This document shows, in pieces, positions 19,601-27,969 of a DNA stretch of 64,000 nucleotides. Source of the stretch: Bacteroides neonati. GTDB taxonomy: Bacteria; Bacteroidota; Bacteroidia; Bacteroidales; Bacteroidaceae. The position numbers and the translations under genes are program-made. Position 1 is the stretch's first letter. Each line of letters starts with the position of its first letter. The notes beneath the pieces are model-generated. The model searched no databases and had not been told where the DNA came from. It saw only the letters and a program-made list of their open reading frames with translations. The stretch lies in the NCBI RefSeq assembly GCF_000499785.1, contig NZ_HG726020.1:434001-498000 (forward strand), given 5' to 3'.

Positions 19601-20692
19601 TAGGCAAGATAGCCCTCCACCATCGGTACAGACCCAGAGGTTTTGCTCTTTATCTTCGACCATTGCCCCGGCAAAGGGGTAGTTCAAACAGTCGCTGCGA
19701 TCGGGGTTATAGGCATAGTAGCTAAAAATATTATTATCGGGATTAAAGTAGTTGACCCCTCCATAATAACTTCCCACCCAAATGGTACCTTGCATATCTT
19801 GATAGAGTGAGAAAATAGAAGAATGATTTAAACTACCCGGCCGCGACCCTGTCCGAATCAAGCTATAGCTATCAGTTTGTGTATTGTATCGTTGCAAACC
19901 GTCGAATGTACCAAACCAAATATTTCCTTTCTTGTCTTCTACAAATTCACGTATTTGCACACTGGAAATACCTTTCCCGGAGAGTTGTTTATATGGAACT
20001 TGCGATATCACTCCGTGCTTATTCATACGATACAACCCCTGTGTACGCGAACCGATCCAAAATTCCTGCTTACTGCTTTTAAAAATTCGATATACATCGA
20101 CACCTGCAATAAGACATTGAGGTGGTCTGGCGTTTATGAAACGGTAAAGCCCTTGTTTGGCTCCGACATAGAAAGCTCCCCTATCGGGCAAAATATAGTT
20201 TACATCCTTAAGATAAGTCTTTGTTAGAAATTCCATTTGCTTTTGCAACGGTCGATAGCGAAAGATAGAATCATTGGTAGCCAGATACACTTCTCCCTGA
20301 AAAGAATTGATGGAAACAACTCCCTCTGAACGTAGTTCTTCAAAAGATTCCTTGCGGATGTCATACCTTAGCAACGCACCATTGATGATAAAGAACAGAT
20401 CTCCTTCCTTATTGCCTGTGATGCCCGAAACCTCATTGCCAATCAATAACGGATAAGAGGGATGTTCATAAGAGGGAGCTTCACCTTTATAGACGGTCAT
20501 CTGCCTCCCATCGTACATATTGACTCCTTCGCGCGTACCAAACCACATTCGCCCCAGTTGATCTTGATAAATAGCCATCACTGATGATTGTGATAGCCCA
20601 TCTGCAGCACCTATGTGCTTAAAAAATTCTGCGTATACTGTTTGAGATACTAAAATACAAAGAAGAGTCCAAAGATATCTGCGTTTTTTCAT
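16673..20692 (-). CDS. Hybrid two-component system sensor/regulator (HTCS)
   Basis: A single 1339-residue protein that combines sensor kinase and response regulator and normally controls the neighbouring PUL. Order: signal peptide, periplasmic two-propeller sensor with repeated motifs such as GRMWFGTREGVNMY and IWFGTFDGLQRY (residues 20-680), a Y_Y_Y domain (about 690-755), one membrane span (about 762-785), HisKA with NVSHEFRTPLTLI (His about 817), HATPase, receiver with VVSDVMMPVMTG (Asp about 1135) and KPF, and an AraC-type DNA-binding domain (about 1240-1339). It likely binds a released oligosaccharide and activates the SusC promoter. It lies downstream of three inverted repeats. Confidence 0.97.
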   Translation of the reverse strand: MKKRRYLWTLLCILVSQTVYAEFFKHIGAADGLSQSSVMAIYQDQLGRMWFGTREGVNMYDGRQMTVYKGEAPSYEHPSYPLLIGNEVSGITGNKEGDLFFIINGALLRYDIRKESFEELRSEGVVSINSFQGEVYLATNDSIFRYRPLQKQMEFLTKTYLKDVNYILPDRGAFYVGAKQGLYRFINARPPQCLIAGVDVYRIFKSSKQEFWIGSRTQGLYRMNKHGVISQVPYKQLSGKGISSVQIREFVEDKKGNIWFGTFDGLQRYNTQTDSYSLIRTGSRPGSLNHSSIFSLYQDMQGTIWVGSYYGGVNYFNPDNNIFSYYAYNPDRSDCLNYPFAGAMVEDKEQNLWVCTDGGGLSCLDHISGRFRTYTAGRGSLPHNNLKSICYDAKRDYLYIGTHMGGLSRYDRRRGLFHNYLYDSPANGPAPNDVIFQVYFCNDRLYVSARNGFFVMDPDTDQFQLLYSGEYYLSFDVDAEGGIWLATGMTLIHFYPGQAAKEEKINLQDFGCRFWITKVLVGHDGQVYIATLGSGLFCYNPRTKSLVSYTSEKSQLLSNYCYNLVETLQRHLLITGNRGATLFNPIQKTFRSIELGSGLSLSSIINGCGVCAHSNGEIFIGGTSGLTSFREEDLNMKYPQPKLYFTNLYVNNTRITPSDPSEVLTEALPFTKEVSLKASQNNLTLEFATSNYIDILNNTWYEYKLEGFDREWLLTTENSLKYTNLDPGTYTLFVREKGNSLNARETQEISLHIRISPPWYLTWWACLLFLSLAAFIIFWLYRVKSVRRILALSLEKERIEKLHIEKMNQDKLRFFTNVSHEFRTPLTLIISQIELLLQNTTMPPAVYNQVLKISKHARQMRNLISELLDFRKFDQHHIQLKLRELDLNTFVQENYLSFLEYASGREIDYRLQSSAEHITVWIDSWQMKKVLFNLLSNAFKHTQNKGSILITVTESEEGVCIAIQDSGEGISQKDQKLIFDRFYQVEEAQNDVMGSRGTGIGLALTRSIVEMHHGSIEVESALNQGSCFFVRLPKGRTVFEQDAEVCFDEKGEERTLQEGTLPDEAFISECLVEESDVRGEGVVEKRTVLLVEDNPELLGILVQIFTPLYRVLTAANGEEGLMITINEKPDLVVSDVMMPVMTGTEMCMQMKENILICHIPVVLLTALDTLEQNLDGLKRGADDYITKPFNARMLLVRCNNLIRNRLLAQSRFAKETTTSIDLLVANPLDKAFLDKVSKVVNEHIDNVDFDIAILCKELGVGRTLLHTKFKALTGMTPNEFVLNHRLKQAAQLLHSESYLHISEIADRLGFGSPRYFTRCFKNQYGMSPLEFRKNETHPE

Positions 20693-20702
20693 TTTCTATT
20701 CT

Positions 20703-20748
20703 ATTCGGATATTCCAAATACAAACATAATAAATAATATCATCCGAAT
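20703..20748. repeat. Inverted repeat 1 upstream of HTCS
   Basis: Arms ATTCGGAT (20703-20710) and ATCCGAAT (20741-20748) are exact complements around an A/T-rich loop, 11 bp upstream of the HTCS start. It could be an operator or an mRNA leader hairpin. It is one of three consecutive inverted repeats in a spacer without a gene. Confidence 0.6.
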
Positions 20749-20772
20749 TGAACTACATCTTGCTTTTTTTCG

Positions 20773-20838
20773 TTTAATGGTCACTCCTGCAATTTTTATG
20801 GTCGGTAGGTCATAATAATTGCAGGCGTGACCATTAAA
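20773..20838. repeat. Inverted repeat 2 (28-bp arms) upstream of HTCS
   Basis: Two 28-bp arms (20773-20800 and 20811-20838) match at 26 of 28 positions around a 10-bp spacer. Arm sequence starts TTTAATGGTCAC and contains CCTGCAATT. No T-run follows on either strand, so a simple terminator is unlikely. Its function is unknown. Confidence 0.75.
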
Positions 20839-20879
20839 GTTAAATAGAAATGTTAATCGATTTTTGTCGTTTGTAAGAG

Positions 20880-20931
20880 TACGTATTGTTGGCATCAATG
20901 ACTACGTACTCTTTGATACCAACAATACGTA
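20880..20931. repeat. Inverted repeat 3 (19-bp arms, competing fold) upstream of HTCS
   Basis: Arms TACGTATTGTTGGCATCAA (20880-20898) and its near complement at 20913-20931 pair at 18 of 19 positions. The loop contains TACGTACTCT, which is the complement of AGAGTACGTA at 20876-20885, so a second mutually exclusive hairpin is possible. The rest of the spacer to 21058 shows nothing further. Confidence 0.7.
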
Positions 20932-21058
20932 TTTAACACGATGTTAATATACTAGTATTATAAAGAAGGAAAAAACGATTGTTCAGCGCATCCCAATAAA
21001 ACATATAATTAAATTATAAACAGACACTTATAACTCACTCTTCGCAAGCAAGAGAAAC

Positions 21059-22450
21059 TTAATAGATTGAAAAATGCTTAATCTGAGGTGTAGCTAAAGC
21101 TTCCTTAATAATCAGACGGACAGCTGAGACTCCCTCTACAGGCTCTATCTTTTCGATTCGTTTGTGCCCGATACAGCTACCTGTCGACAAAACTTGCCAC
21201 TTTCCTTTTACCTTACCTTCCACTTGATAAGAACGAACACGTTCTCCGTATTTTATATCTTCCTGAATAACAATTTGTTTAACCGTACTTACCGTAGGAA
21301 GTTTCATGTGCAACGTACGAGCCTTACCCGAAGAAGTAGCTAAAGGCGAAGCAAATTGCTCCTTAATTGCTGCTCCAAACTCTTTCAAGCGAGCTACATC
21401 AACATCCGGCATCAACCCACGATCGTCGGGAGTCAAACCCAATATCAGTGTTGCATTCCGTCCCACCGACTGATAGTACATATTCATCAGATTCTCTACC
21501 GGAAACAGATGCGCCTCATCTCCCGGTTCGTAAAACCATTCATGCCGGCCGTTATAGCCTCGCAATGGAGCATCTGCCATAGCCGGCATGTAATATGCTC
21601 CATTCGGATCACCCGTCTTAAGCAACTGGAAGTTATCTTTAAAAATAACTTCCGTATTTTTAGAATGCGAATAAGGGTATGTATAAGTACCCCAACACGG
21701 ATAAGAGACCGTTCCACTCTCGCTCCCGCCCCAACGAATATCAGCTCGCTGCGTATTATGGTAAAAAATAATGTTTTTTTGGTATTTCTCTACGACAGGC
21801 AGAATATCCGCACCCCCTACTTCCGGACCATGGCCTCCACCATCGTACCATACAATGGCCAAATCGCCATAGCGAGACATCAGTTCTTCGGTCATCCCCT
21901 CACACATTTTATTATAGAATACCTGTCGGTTCTCTTGAAATTTCGTTCCGTCTTTCGGCATCATAAAGTCATATACGCCCAAGTATGAGTTCCAACGAAT
22001 ACCAATGTATAAACCGGGGTTAATACCAAATTTACGACAAGAGTTCACGAAATCACGAACAATATCTCCTTTGCCATCTTTCCATTTCAATGCTTTTAAA
22101 CAATACGGATTCACGTCAGATTGATAAAGAGCAAATCCGGTCTCATGCGTAACGGTTAAAATGGCAATTTTGGCTCCCATATCACGTACAGCCCGAATCC
22201 ATTGATCTGTATCAAGTTGATCGGGGTGAAACATATTGATATCCTCAATCGGTGTGATCCGATTTTGTGCCTGATTGTACTTCTTCCCATCAGCTACATG
22301 TAAGTCGTAACTAATCAAAACAGCCAATTCTGCTTCCTGCCAAGTGAGCTGAGGAGGGGTAGGTAAAGGAATCGTTGCTGTCTGTTTCTCTTGTCCCCAA
22401 AGTAGTATAGTACTCAGGAATAATATTCCTGAAAAAAGAATTTTCTTCAT
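21059..22450 (-). CDS. GH29-family alpha-L-fucosidase-like enzyme, divergent active site
   Basis: A 463-residue protein with signal peptide (LLWGQ), GH29 TIM barrel and C-terminal beta domain ending ATPQIKHFSIY. The nucleophile aspartate is in LAIVWYDGGGHG (Asp203). The usual substrate-binding stretch KHHDGF is replaced by THETGF (residues about 101-106), so the enzyme may act on a modified fucoside or another alpha-linked 6-deoxysugar or galactoside. It lies 51 bp downstream of the sulfatase, in the same operon, which suggests desulfation before cleavage. Confidence 0.88.
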   Translation of the reverse strand: MKKILFSGILFLSTILLWGQEKQTATIPLPTPPQLTWQEAELAVLISYDLHVADGKKYNQAQNRITPIEDINMFHPDQLDTDQWIRAVRDMGAKIAILTVTHETGFALYQSDVNPYCLKALKWKDGKGDIVRDFVNSCRKFGINPGLYIGIRWNSYLGVYDFMMPKDGTKFQENRQVFYNKMCEGMTEELMSRYGDLAIVWYDGGGHGPEVGGADILPVVEKYQKNIIFYHNTQRADIRWGGSESGTVSYPCWGTYTYPYSHSKNTEVIFKDNFQLLKTGDPNGAYYMPAMADAPLRGYNGRHEWFYEPGDEAHLFPVENLMNMYYQSVGRNATLILGLTPDDRGLMPDVDVARLKEFGAAIKEQFASPLATSSGKARTLHMKLPTVSTVKQIVIQEDIKYGERVRSYQVEGKVKGKWQVLSTGSCIGHKRIEKIEPVEGVSAVRLIIKEALATPQIKHFSIY

Positions 22451-22501
22451 TTTCTATTTATTTAGTAATTAACTCAATAGTTTAAAAATAATCCGCGACT
22501 A

Positions 22502-24040
22502 TTAGCGAGTTCTACCTTTTTCAATCTGTCGTTCCAATAGCTGTTTCATCGCTTTTGCCCGAGATGGATGCTGCTCTACCAAGTTCGTTTGTTCGGAAAA
22601 GTCTGTTTTTAAATTATAGAGTTGCATAGACGGTCGTTTTTCAGCTCCCTTTTCGGAGAGCGACCAACCGCCCGAACCTTTGCAGTCTAATAACACCCAT
22701 TCCTCTTGCCGAAAACCAAACAACCCATCGATAGAGTGGTAAATCATTGTTTGCCGCATCCGCTTGCCAGTAGGTTCCGACCGAAGTGCTTTCCAAAAGC
22801 TATAACTATCTTCACCGGCACCTTTGGGTAGTTTCTTACCTACCATCTCTGCACAGGTAGCCATCAAGTCGGTCGAACAGAGTAACTGATCAGAGCGAGT
22901 TCCCGGTTTAATTTGCGCAGGCCAGGTTGCCAAATAGGGAACCCGATGTCCACCTTCCCAGAGGTCGGACTTCATACCCGAATAGTCACCATTGGCACAG
23001 TGACCAAATGACTTAATATCCGAAGGCAACCAATGCGAACCGTTGTCACTCGTAAAAATAACCAGTGTATTTTGAGCCTGTCCACTCTCTTCGAGTGCTT
23101 GATAAATCTGGCGAACCACGTCGTCCACCATACAGGCAAAATCGCCATATACCCCCGCACCAGACTTACCACGAAACTCCGGCGAAGGAAGCCAAGGAGT
23201 ATGGGGAGCAGTCAGCGGGAAGTAAAGGAAGAAGGGTTGGTTAGAGTTACCGGTTTTTTTTATATACTGAACAGACTGCTCAGTGAGATGTTGCAGACAA
23301 TTATCGTGTGCAAAGTCATCAGCTACATCGCCTGGGCGATACCACATACCGCGGGCTTCCTTGCTTTTCCAGCCCTCTGAATAACGCGTGACGGGAGCCG
23401 TTGGCCATCCATTCTCAATATAGAGATAAGGGGCAATATCCAGTGATGCCGGTATGATGTAGCTGTAGTCAAACCCACAATCAGCAGGTCCTCCTCCTAC
23501 ACGAGCGGTGTAATCAACATTTTTGGTATCTTTTATATTCCAAGGATCTCCTTCAAAAAGAGGGTGATCTTTATCTTTGCGTTGCCAATTAAGCCCTAGG
23601 TGCCATTTGCCTATACAAGCCGTTCGGTAACCGTTCTTTTTCAGAAAAGAAGCCACTGTTTCACGCCCTTTCTCTATCAACGTTGAATCATGCCCTACCA
23701 ATACTCCCTTTTTAAGTCGCGAACGAAATGCATAACGACCGGTCAAGGTACCATAGCGCGTGGGAGTACTCACAGCAGAGTTACTATGAGCATCTGTAAA
23801 AGTAATACCATCAGCCACCATTCGGTCAAGAGCCGGAGTGGGTATACGACTAGAGCTATTCAGTGCCCGAATATCCCCATAGCCCATATCATCGGCCAAA
23901 ATATAGATAATATTGGGAGTTGTCGATTTTATTCCCTCTGTGCCGTAACAGAGCGAGGAACTAAGCGGAGATAACCCCACGCTCATTCCACAAATAGTTA
24001 GAAAGTCCTTTTTGCTTATCATGATCATTTTAATTTTCAT
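22502..24040 (-). CDS. S1-family sulfatase (serine type)
   Basis: A 512-residue type I sulfatase that removes sulfate esters from glycans. The activation motif is S-T-P-T-R (Ser91-Arg95) followed by YGTLTGR, so formylglycine would be made from serine by an anaerobic maturase. Metal-binding DDMGYGD (Asp50, Asp51) and IFTSDNGSH are present, as is the C-terminal LYNLKTDFSEQTNL signature. Its start overlaps the stop of the upstream fusion gene by 4 bp (ATGA), giving translational coupling. The sulfatase subfamily cannot be assigned by eye. Confidence 0.94.
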   Translation of the reverse strand: MKIKMIMISKKDFLTICGMSVGLSPLSSSLCYGTEGIKSTTPNIIYILADDMGYGDIRALNSSSRIPTPALDRMVADGITFTDAHSNSAVSTPTRYGTLTGRYAFRSRLKKGVLVGHDSTLIEKGRETVASFLKKNGYRTACIGKWHLGLNWQRKDKDHPLFEGDPWNIKDTKNVDYTARVGGGPADCGFDYSYIIPASLDIAPYLYIENGWPTAPVTRYSEGWKSKEARGMWYRPGDVADDFAHDNCLQHLTEQSVQYIKKTGNSNQPFFLYFPLTAPHTPWLPSPEFRGKSGAGVYGDFACMVDDVVRQIYQALEESGQAQNTLVIFTSDNGSHWLPSDIKSFGHCANGDYSGMKSDLWEGGHRVPYLATWPAQIKPGTRSDQLLCSTDLMATCAEMVGKKLPKGAGEDSYSFWKALRSEPTGKRMRQTMIYHSIDGLFGFRQEEWVLLDCKGSGGWSLSEKGAEKRPSMQLYNLKTDFSEQTNLVEQHPSRAKAMKQLLERQIEKGRTR

Positions 24041-25947
24041 TCTTTAAACTTCAAAACATAGACAGCCGTTCCACTATTTCCTTCCTTATTAGCTCCCGAA
24101 GGAACATACAGATAACCCGGCTTGCCTTGTTGCATCAATACTTGGGGACGCTCAAACTTAGGCATACTCCCATAGATCTGTCGGGCATTCCTAAGCTGCC
24201 TTTTACCGACATACTCCTCAAACAAATTAAAACCGGGTTCGTACTGATCAAAGTTTAAGCCGTCATCAGAACGCCATAAAATGCCACCCCCTTTTTTCAG
24301 GATACCATGATTGTCAGTGGTCAACAAACAGATTTGGTTCTGGTAAACAAATGCATAACCATCCTCTATCGCCTGTTTGTTTTTAGTTACAGGAGTCGGA
24401 TACATCACGTATGGCCCCTCTACATTATCGGCAAAAGCAACGCCCATTTGAGCATTATGCGATTTAAAATAAAGTAAAAAACCACCGTTCGGGTGTTGTA
24501 GCAAAGCCGGATTGACTACTCCGTTACTCGCTTTGTAAGTCCAATGAGCCGGATTGCTAGAAGGTGACAAAATACAGCCGTCTTGCCCTACTTTCTTCCA
24601 CGGACCATTCAAGTTGTCTGCAATCAGCATTCCGATCTTTTGATTCGCCGGATGAGGAGGTTGGCGATAATTATTGTTTGAAATATAGAGTAGTACATAC
24701 TGATCGCCCACCTGATGGATAGCCGGATTGTGTATGCCATATTTATCCCATGTATCCTTTCCGGTTCCTGCAAGTACTACATCTACAAAACGAAATGGAC
24801 CTTCGGGAGTGTCAGATACGTAGTGAGCAATCTCACTCGCAGAACGCCATCCGGGATCGAAAGAAGCACTTGTTTGCCAGCGTGTAGAGAAAAGATGAAT
24901 CTTTCCGTCTCTCCCTTCAATAGGTGAGGAACCCCAAACATGATATCCGTTCTCTTCAATAGCTGTTCCTACAAACTGCCATTGGTCTGCAAAACTCTTT
25001 TTACTTGCTCCGGCAGGGCTCGTGGTAGTGGTAGTAGAAGGAGACTCCATTACCAGATCAACACCTATCGGATAATGATCCGATAAATAAACGGTAGCAC
25101 CTTCATTCCAGATAAAGGCATCAACAACCTTATCGGCCACTTTCAACGGAGTTAGGATGAAATCGATCCGCTCTTCGCACTTTGCCCGCACCTTCTTATG
25201 CCTCGACTGATACATTAGAATAGGTGTCGGGAATGTTGTTCTTTTATCCGGAGATACATAAGGTCTACATACATCAATCATGGGAAAAGAAAGGAAACGG
25301 GATATAATGGAATAATCAAACTTTCCATTTATCAGATTCGTACTGTTTGTTCCCCCATACTTCATCAATAACTCTGTGGCATTTGATTCCATATATTCGG
25401 CATCTATCGGTGAGTGAGCATTCATATCTCCCATCAGCAAAAAATTATCCAGTTTATGCTTACGGATGTAGTCAATGATGAATTCCGCCTCTTCTCTTCT
25501 TTTATTTGTGTTTCCCGGGTTTAGGTGGGTTACTAAAAAATCATAGCCATAAGTTTCAACGTGCAGTAAACCATGTCCACAGCCCTCCACTATTTTATTT
25601 TTTAACTCAATCGGCCTTTTAGAACTGATTCCAACCGGATAGCCATTCTCTTTGACTATGACTGCATAAGGATGTCCCCACTGTTTAGCCAATTGCGACA
25701 GACTTTCCTGCGTAAATCCACAAAGTTCTTGCATAGCCAACACTTCCGGATCTTTCTCTTTCATCCAATGAATAAACCGTTCTCGTCTATCTCCATCTTT
25801 ACCCCAATCAAATCCATTGAAAATATTGTACGAGATGACACGCATCTTTTCCATTCCGGGTTTCCAATGACGTTCTAAACTTTCTTGTCCTTCGGCAGAG
25901 GTAGAGAGCAGGCAGAACAAGCCAATAATAAAAGTTCTAATTTTCAT
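24037..25947 (-). CDS. Fusion: endonuclease/exonuclease/phosphatase-fold domain plus GH43-like five-bladed propeller
   Basis: A secreted 636-residue two-domain protein. After a signal peptide, residues about 35-300 form an EEP-fold phosphodiesterase/phosphatase domain: VISYNIFNGF, AMQELCGF (metal Glu), LLMGDMNAH, ERIDFILT and LSDHYPIG (terminal His). A linker rich in Thr (PSTTTTTSPAG) leads to residues about 315-636, a GH43/GH-F propeller-like domain with HVWGSSPIEG, GIHNPAIHQ and GVVNPALLQHP. The combination suggests removal of a phosphate or phosphodiester group together with glycan binding or cleavage. In the ancestral operon it began 5 bp after the GH29 stop; the prophage now separates them. 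Confidence 0.82.
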   Translation of the reverse strand: MKIRTFIIGLFCLLSTSAEGQESLERHWKPGMEKMRVISYNIFNGFDWGKDGDRRERFIHWMKEKDPEVLAMQELCGFTQESLSQLAKQWGHPYAVIVKENGYPVGISSKRPIELKNKIVEGCGHGLLHVETYGYDFLVTHLNPGNTNKRREEAEFIIDYIRKHKLDNFLLMGDMNAHSPIDAEYMESNATELLMKYGGTNSTNLINGKFDYSIISRFLSFPMIDVCRPYVSPDKRTTFPTPILMYQSRHKKVRAKCEERIDFILTPLKVADKVVDAFIWNEGATVYLSDHYPIGVDLVMESPSTTTTTSPAGASKKSFADQWQFVGTAIEENGYHVWGSSPIEGRDGKIHLFSTRWQTSASFDPGWRSASEIAHYVSDTPEGPFRFVDVVLAGTGKDTWDKYGIHNPAIHQVGDQYVLLYISNNNYRQPPHPANQKIGMLIADNLNGPWKKVGQDGCILSPSSNPAHWTYKASNGVVNPALLQHPNGGFLLYFKSHNAQMGVAFADNVEGPYVMYPTPVTKNKQAIEDGYAFVYQNQICLLTTDNHGILKKGGGILWRSDDGLNFDQYEPGFNLFEEYVGKRQLRNARQIYGSMPKFERPQVLMQQGKPGYLYVPSGANKEGNSGTAVYVLKFKE

Positions 25948-25952
25948 GTTGC

Positions 25953-26000
25953 TTACATTTTCTCTTCTTCAGACGATTTATATAACCCCACTTCCGCTAG
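25953..26000 (-). pseudogene. Severed C-terminal codons of the GH29 gene
   Basis: The minus strand reads LAEVGLYKSSEEEKM and a TAA stop, 5 bp before the ATG of the fusion gene. Joined to the GH29 copy at 58836 after one copy of the TTGT duplication is removed, the frame continues as DVPQ-LAEVGLYK, the normal type of GH29 C-terminus. It is therefore the detached end of that gene, now without a start. Confidence 0.9.
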
Positions 26001-26004
26001 TTGT
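26001..26004. repeat. Target-site duplication, left copy
   Basis: TTGT occurs here and at 58836-58839, directly outside the matching prophage termini. Removing one copy restores the GH29 reading frame exactly. Confidence 0.85.
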
Positions 26005-26054
26005 TATAATCGCCAAATCAAATCGTGCAAATAAAAAAAACAAATCGTATAAAT
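26005..26054 (+). promoter_or_regulatory. Prophage left end with two transposase-binding-like sites
   Basis: Within 50 bp of the terminus CAAATCGTGCAAAT (26019-26032) and CAAATCGTATAAAT (26041-26054) repeat 22 bp apart. The same motif recurs inverted at the right end (58808-58821 and 58704-58717). The arrangement resembles the multiple MuA-binding sites of Mu ends. Confidence 0.75.
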
Positions 26055-26062
26055 TCTAGTTT

Positions 26063-26084
26063 GGGCAACTCTTCGGGGTTGCCC
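26063..26084 (+). repeat. Hairpin near the prophage left end
   Basis: GGGCAAC (26063-26069) and GTTGCCC (26078-26084) form a perfect 7-bp GC-rich stem with an 8-nt loop. The following bases are only moderately T-rich. It may end transcription across the junction or fold in the leader of the tape-measure transcript. Confidence 0.5.
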
Positions 26085-26152
26085 TCTTCGTATTGTTTAT
26101 TCCAAAAACTATCTCTACATTTGCCACATTAGGAATGAAATGCGATGATGAT

Positions 26153-27964
26153 ATGAACGGACAGGCAAAGATCGAGTTGATGCTTGAACTCAAAAACAAG
26201 TTAAAGGCTGGTTTAAATCAGGCAAAAAGAGAGACCGTTAAAGGGGTTGGAGAGATGCAAAAGAAGATGAATACACTTAAATTCAACTTCACCAAACACT
26301 CAAAGGCAATAGCAGACGAAGTACCTTTTATAGGCAATGCCTTTAAAATGGCTACAAATCCTATTGCCTTAACGGCCGCAGGCATACTCGCGGTTGGTAA
26401 AGGTATAGATTATACGACCCAAAAGGCCGCAGACTTTAACACCCAATTCCGCACTCTTGCTAACCTAAACCTCGATAAGAGCAAAAGGGAAATTGATTCT
26501 TTGAAGCGGATGGTACTGGATACCTCATATAATAAAGGATTTGACACAAATAAATCCATTACAGGCTATTTTGATGTGCAGAGCACCACTGGTAAGTTTG
26601 GAGGCGAAGTTCGGCGTATTGTAGAACAACAGGGGGAGTTTGCCAACCTCATGCAAGCCGACTTTAACAACTACATCGCAGGAACGGCCAAAGGTATGGC
26701 AAACTTTGGCTTTGGGGAAGAGAAGCTAAAGGAGTACAACCGTTCTGCCTATGCCACCGTCAAAGTTGGCGTAACCACCTTTGACCAACTGGCACAGGTG
26801 CAGTCCGTCTATGCCGGCGCTGCTGCTTCCAATAACCAAACCTTTGATACTGCCAACAAAATGCTGGCACTATTCACTGTTAAAACAAAGTCTGTTGATG
26901 AAGCCGCCACACTTACAAAGTCGATGTTTAATGATCTCACCAAAGACGCCACTATTAAGGCGTTTAAAAAAGTAGGCATTAGCATCTATGACAATAATGG
27001 CGCCATAAAACAGGGTGATACCCTCATGCTCGAACTAAACAAAAAGTTCGCAGGACTCGATAAAGACAAGCAGGTTGTAAGTCTAAAAAATCAGTTCTCC
27101 GGCTCCGAGGGGCTTATCGCTATGATACAGGCGGCAACCGACAAAAGCGGACAGCTACAATCGACTTTTGAGAACTTCAATAGTGCCAAACTTGATATGG
27201 ATAAAACCATGCAACTGGCAAAAAACGATCTAAACTACCAGAACGAAATACTGCGCAATAAATTGGCGGTAATGGAAATAGAGATCGGCACAGCGCTGCT
27301 TCCTCTCAAATACAAGATCGCAGAGTTAAAGCTGGCTACCGTAGAACTTGTTAACAGCCTAACGCTGGGAGCGAAAGGGATGTTCGACAAGGGCGCCGGC
27401 AAAGCCAACGACAAGTATTTCGATCTCATAAACAACGCCCAATATATGGATAAGGATACGTTTGTGAAGAATTTGGCCGAGCTTAAGCTGGATATAGCTC
27501 AAACCGAGCGAGACAAATTGCCCACCGATTTAAAATCCCTATGGATGTACACCGGAAATCCTATCACCTATTTCACTAAGCTTGGCTACAATAAGCTAAT
27601 GAACTCAGAAGGTGAGGGAAAGGTCGATCAGATGAAAAATATAGAGTCTTTGCTTATAAAGAACTGGAAAGCCACAACTAATTCCGGGCTAAACCCATTA
27701 AAAAAAGAAGACTCTATTGTTCCTCTAAACCCAAACAATCAGGGAGGCTCCACAACCACGCCGGCACCTCTTGGCGACAACCTCGATGCCGTCACGGGTT
27801 CTGCGCGTCAGGTACGTAATCTAACGGTAAATATCGAGGCATTTAATAAAGGAGGAATAAACACCGATAAAACGACACTTCAACACATGGAGCCAACAGT
27901 TATCGAACAGTGGTTTACTGATATGTGCAAACGAATTATTCATAGTGTCGAAGTCTCTTATTAA
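26153..27964 (+). CDS. Phage tail tape-measure protein
   Basis: A protein of about 603 residues with the tape-measure layout: a lysine-rich alpha-helical N-terminus (QAKIELMLELKNKLKAGLNQ), hydrophobic segment PIALTAAGILAVG, a helical TP901-type core, and a low-complexity C-terminal part. It sets tail length and is ejected with DNA. The frame opens at 26093 with TTG, but the ATG at 26153 gives the N-terminus expected for the family; 26135 is an alternative. It is the first gene inside the left end and points inwards, away from the other tail genes, which is unusual because tape-measure genes normally follow the chaperones. It is short for a contractile-tail phage. Confidence 0.8.
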   Translation: MNGQAKIELMLELKNKLKAGLNQAKRETVKGVGEMQKKMNTLKFNFTKHSKAIADEVPFIGNAFKMATNPIALTAAGILAVGKGIDYTTQKAADFNTQFRTLANLNLDKSKREIDSLKRMVLDTSYNKGFDTNKSITGYFDVQSTTGKFGGEVRRIVEQQGEFANLMQADFNNYIAGTAKGMANFGFGEEKLKEYNRSAYATVKVGVTTFDQLAQVQSVYAGAAASNNQTFDTANKMLALFTVKTKSVDEAATLTKSMFNDLTKDATIKAFKKVGISIYDNNGAIKQGDTLMLELNKKFAGLDKDKQVVSLKNQFSGSEGLIAMIQAATDKSGQLQSTFENFNSAKLDMDKTMQLAKNDLNYQNEILRNKLAVMEIEIGTALLPLKYKIAELKLATVELVNSLTLGAKGMFDKGAGKANDKYFDLINNAQYMDKDTFVKNLAELKLDIAQTERDKLPTDLKSLWMYTGNPITYFTKLGYNKLMNSEGEGKVDQMKNIESLLIKNWKATTNSGLNPLKKEDSIVPLNPNNQGGSTTTPAPLGDNLDAVTGSARQVRNLTVNIEAFNKGGINTDKTTLQHMEPTVIEQWFTDMCKRIIHSVEVSY

Positions 27965-27969
27965 GCAGC

